This document shows positions 8,301 through 9,657 of a stretch of 9,657 bases of DNA, piece after piece. The translations under genes were made by a program, and so were the position numbers. Below the pieces are notes generated by a model. That model had not been told where the DNA came from and made no database searches. It saw nothing but the letters and a program-made list of their open reading frames with translations. This DNA comes from Herminiimonas sp. (GTDB taxonomy: Bacteria > Pseudomonadota > Gammaproteobacteria > Burkholderiales > Burkholderiaceae). The stretch lies in contig JACMQD010000497.1 of NCBI GenBank assembly GCA_014377155.1, forward strand, positions 1 through 9,657. Reading direction: 5' to 3'. Numbering within the stretch: the first letter of the stretch is position 1; each line of letters starts with the position of its first letter.

Positions 8301-8717
8301 GGCCAGTTCGCGCCGCGCGCGCTCGAGCCAGTCCAGCTGCAACGGTCCGGCCGGATCGGTTTTCAGGTAAGCACCCAGCTCGAAAGTCAACTGGTCGGTA
8401 TACGCAAACGGATAGGTTTCGGCGTATTTTTCGACGAAAAAATCAAAGGGATTGATGACCGTCATGTCGGCCACCAGATCAACTGTGAAGTCCAGTTCCC
8501 GCGTGCGTTCCGGGAACACGATACGCGCGATGTAGTTGCCGTACGGGTCCTGCTGCCAGTTCAGAAAATGCTGCTGAGGCAAGACTTTAAGCGAGTAGGA
8601 CAAAATCGGCGTGCGCGCATGGGCCGCCGGACGCAACCGCACTTCATGCGGCGCCAGGTTGACCAGACGATCGTATCGATAGCTGGTCTTGTGATGAAGC
8701 GCGACTCGAATCGCCAT
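5388..8717 (-). CDS. Transglutaminase-DUF2126 fusion protein (1109 aa)
   Basis: Residues 1-~295 are a transglutaminase unit. An N-terminal domain (HHKTSYRYDR, APHEVRLRP, DPYGN) precedes a core with the triad Cys184 (SGSCRDSGW), His233 (LHAWAEVYV) and Asp249 (GLDPTSG). From about 305 onward is DUF2126, with LTQGGEPTFVS (331-341), HYGQGKWYPGE (381-391), PGVIEVNIHPS (671-681), GRHTGTGGGNH (712-722) and GLVEFRAFEMPPHE (843-856). A Pro/Glu/Ala-rich linker near 575-602 splits DUF2126. The length matches the family (about 1100-1140 aa; recalled counterpart Rv2566). The HTGTGGGNH and VEFR motifs recall glutamine-synthetase-like ligases, so it may be a two-headed enzyme that makes and cuts amide bonds; this is inference. 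The ATG at 8717 follows GAAAGG by 7 nt. It is the first large gene of the operon, is cytoplasmic, and has no signal peptide. Confidence 0.95.
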   Translation of the reverse strand: MAIRVALHHKTSYRYDRLVNLAPHEVRLRPAAHARTPILSYSLKVLPQQHFLNWQQDPYGNYIARIVFPERTRELDFTVDLVADMTVINPFDFFVEKYAETYPFAYTDQLTFELGAYLKTDPAGPLQLDWLERARRELADKRMGIGDFLVALNQRLQRDISYLVRMEPGVQTPEDTLAMRSGSCRDSGWLLVQILRHLGLAARFVSGYLIQLTADVKSLDGPSGTAVDFTDLHAWAEVYVPGAGWIGLDPTSGMLTGEGHIPLACTAVPSSAAPVSGLADIANVEFEHVMTITRIHEDPRVTMPFSEADWLRIDRLGQQVDADLEKQDVRLTQGGEPTFVSIDDMDGPEWNTLAHGDKKRELAGQLALRLKAHFAPGGMLHYGQGKWYPGEPLPRWALNMFWRVDGVPIWRNEALFSTDDSKEGYGADQARQFALALVARLRVHPAALIAAHEDVLQLAQLEQRLPANLDPLKADLSSPAERVRLARLLESGLGDVVGYVLPLEPAPPVGTSAHGKVRQPGSSDWLTSKWPLRREHLYLIGGDSPLGLRLPLDTLPWKLPDDMEPEFDVDPFAPRAALAKPPAAAPEPTQEGVEPEEQPSPLDVIHTALCVQVRQGRLHVFMPPVKRIEDYLALVTVIEDTTAALGMKLWLEGYAPPRDPRVKMLSVTPDPGVIEVNIHPSSTWTELVSKTTLLYAEARQARLGTEKFMLDGRHTGTGGGNHATLGGATVEDSPMLRRPDVLKSLILYWQNHPALSYLFSGTFIGPTSQAPRVDEARDDNLYELAIAFQQMDKMLPETEVGERPWLIDRLLRNLLVDLTGNTHRSEFSIDKLYSPDGPTGRLGLVEFRAFEMPPHERMSLLQMLLLRALVARFWREPYQGKLIRWGTELHDRWMLPHFVTQDIRDVVQDLRTAGYAFEESWFEPFVEFRFPRYGTVAYHGIELELRQAIEPWNVLGEEVSSGSTARYVDSSVERMQLRVRGMIDGRHVVTCNGRPLPLAPTGVAGEFVAGVRFRAWNPWSALHPTIGVQAPLTFDLIDTWSGRAIGGCMYHVVHPGGRSYEGFPVNANEAEARRFARFWGHGHTPGPIDVKPEALNPAFPFTLDLRWQP

Positions 8718-8724
8718 GGAAAAA

Positions 8725-8730
8725 CCTTTC
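8725..8730 (-). promoter_or_regulatory. Ribosome binding site of the transglutaminase-DUF2126 gene
   Basis: On the - strand GAAAGG stands 7 nt before the ATG at 8717. It supports this start, which also fits the family N terminus (a short beta strand followed by HHKTSYRYDR). Confidence 0.7.
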
Positions 8731-8795
8731 TAATAGTTGCTGAATGCGGCACGTTAGCGCGCTGCAAACCCAATTTGGGAAGACGATGTTGTTTC

Positions 8796-9026
8796 TTAAC
8801 AAGCAGTATCTGTACCCGCACCAGCCACAATAGCGGAAAATCCGCTTGCCCCCATGCCAATCCCGCCCGTATGTTGGTTATCGCACAGAATGACAATTTT
8901 GCAGCAGCGATAATGGCCAAAAGTTGAACAAATATCCACGCTTTGAAAGTGCGGGTTTGTCGCAATCAATCGCTTTTCGCTACGGCACAAGATCTGCTGC
9001 AACGTTTGTCGCTGGTTCATGTCCAT
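8796..9026 (-). CDS. Doubtful small ORF upstream of the operon (76 aa)
   Basis: A - strand frame starting MDMNQRQTLQQIL and ending in a Cys residue near 8799. AAGGGG (9038-9043) stands 11 nt before the ATG at 9026, slightly far for a ribosome binding site. An in-frame ATG at 9047 would extend it by seven residues. The first ~30 residues look protein-like (charged, Gln-rich); the rest is Cys- and Gly-rich and unconvincing. I recognise no family. It ends 78 bp before the first large operon gene, so it could be a leader ORF, but chance is as likely. Confidence 0.2.
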   Translation of the reverse strand: MDMNQRQTLQQILCRSEKRLIATNPHFQSVDICSTFGHYRCCKIVILCDNQHTGGIGMGASGFSAIVAGAGTDTAC

Positions 9027-9106
9027 ATTGGTAGATTCCCCTTGCATGCCGCAACGAAGCGGACAAATTCATCCCGCTGCATCATCAATACGAAAGATTG
9101 AATAAT

Positions 9107-9657
9107 ATGGTCAGGCTCAAGTTTTCCATCGAACTGAATTATCAGGTCTACGATCGCACCAGCGATTTCATTTTTAACATTCAGGCGGCGAACACGGCGC
9201 GCCAGACCATCGTCTCGGAGGTCCTCAACATCAGCCAGCCGGTTGCACCGCTGATGTACACCGATCCCCTGACGGCCAGCCGCTACCTGCGCCTGGAAGC
9301 GACCAACGGTCCATTGAATGTGCGCTACGATGCCACCGTGGATATTGAACACCATGTCGAAAGCACGGCCAATCTGATCGAAATGCCGATCTTCGACCTG
9401 CCGCCAGAAGCGTTAACCTACATCTATCCGAGCCGTTATTGCCAGTCGGACCGTCTGCAAAAACTGGCCAACCGGGAATTCGGGCATCTTGAACATGGTT
9501 ATTCACGCGTGGCCGCGATCCAGAACTGGGTGCGTGGTCGTACGCAGTTCCTGTCCGGCAGTTCCGATTCGAGTACCTCTGCGGTCGACACCGTCACCAC
9601 CCTGGCCGGAGTATGCCGCGATTTTGCGCACCTGATGATTGCGTTGTGCCGTGCACT
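9107..9657 (+). CDS. Transglutaminase-like protein, PSRYC subfamily, 3' end cut by window
   Basis: The frame is open from the ATG at 9107 to the window edge, giving 183 complete codons. The protein starts MVRLKFSIELNYQVYD, has an N-terminal beta-rich domain to about residue 95, the motif PSRYCQSD at 108-115, a helical stretch (GYSRVAAIQNWVRGRTQF), and the nucleophile segment AGVCRDFAHLMIALCRA with Cys170. The His and Asp of the triad should lie beyond the edge. The motif and spacing match the 265-aa protein of the operon (PSRYCESD at 105-112, Cys167), so the two are paralogues of the same subfamily. It is divergent from the operon and shares its upstream region. GAAAG (9092-9096) stands 10 nt before the ATG. 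A cytoplasmic cysteine peptidase or acyltransferase is predicted; the substrate is unknown. Confidence 0.9.
   Translation, partial: MVRLKFSIELNYQVYDRTSDFIFNIQAANTARQTIVSEVLNISQPVAPLMYTDPLTASRYLRLEATNGPLNVRYDATVDIEHHVESTANLIEMPIFDLPPEALTYIYPSRYCQSDRLQKLANREFGHLEHGYSRVAAIQNWVRGRTQFLSGSSDSSTSAVDTVTTLAGVCRDFAHLMIALCRA

Larger units (their letters stand above)
8718..9106. promoter_or_regulatory. Divergent intergenic region (389 bp) between operon and + strand transglutaminase gene
   Basis: This region must hold the promoters of the leftward operon and probably of the rightward gene at 9107. I could not identify a convincing -35/-10 pair in either direction. Visible short dyads are CCCAA-T-TTGGG at 8769-8779, which lies 52 bp before the operon's first ATG, and AGCGGA-AAA-TCCGCT at 8832-8846. 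Both are possible operator half-site pairs, but neither is long enough to be safe. A doubtful small open frame lies on the - strand within it (8796-9026). Confidence 0.5.

Noticed and set aside
7575..8927. Long + strand open frame of 450 codons opposite the transglutaminase-DUF2126 gene
   Set aside because: It is antisense to a well-supported gene, has a His/Arg/Gln/Ala-rich composition typical of the reverse frame of GC-rich coding DNA, and shows no family motif.
8561..8965. - strand frame starting TTG with a hydrophobic N-terminal stretch, overlapping the start of the DUF2126 gene
   Set aside because: TTG start without a ribosome binding site, and its second half is an out-of-frame reading of the real gene; the hydrophobic stretch is probably chance.

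Overview
The window looks like chromosomal DNA of a betaproteobacterium, most likely of the Oxalobacteraceae/Burkholderiales type. This rests on the moderately high GC content, the codon usage, the tRNA-Thr sequence and the architecture of the gene cluster. The genus cannot be fixed from the sequence. I see no mobile element, CRISPR array, rRNA or phage gene.

Layout, left to right. (1) 1-179 holds a complete tRNA-Thr(UGU) gene on the + strand, with a plausible -10 element before it and a strong intrinsic terminator after it. (2) 180-610 has no gene I can support. (3) 611-8717 is a run of five co-directional genes on the - strand. In transcription order they are: a 1109-aa transglutaminase-DUF2126 fusion; an 852-aa circularly permuted ATP-grasp/alpha-E fusion; a 318-aa transglutaminase with a bacterial transglutaminase N-terminal domain; a 265-aa transglutaminase-like protein of a different subfamily; and a 70-aa small protein of unknown function. 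Genes 2 and 3 overlap by ATGA, and the gaps between the other genes are 49-131 bp, so this is very probably one operon. (4) 8718-9106 is a divergent intergenic region. (5) From 9107 to the right edge runs the first 183 codons of another transglutaminase-like gene on the + strand. It is cut off by the window and is a paralogue of the 265-aa protein.

The operon core (transglutaminase-DUF2126, ATP-grasp/alpha-E, transglutaminase) is a widespread but biochemically uncharacterised module. From memory, the Mycobacterium tuberculosis counterparts are Rv2566, Rv2567 and Rv2569c. Comparative-genomic work by Aravind and colleagues on amidoligases predicted that such clusters form and cut amide or peptide bonds. 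In that model the ATP-grasp enzyme, and perhaps a glutamine-synthetase-like DUF2126 domain, act as COOH-NH2 ligases, and the transglutaminase-fold proteins act as peptidases or acyltransferases. What is special here is four transglutaminase-fold proteins of at least three kinds in under 9 kb. Three have a complete Cys-His-Asp triad; the fourth shows its Cys before the edge. No substrate can be named from the sequence.
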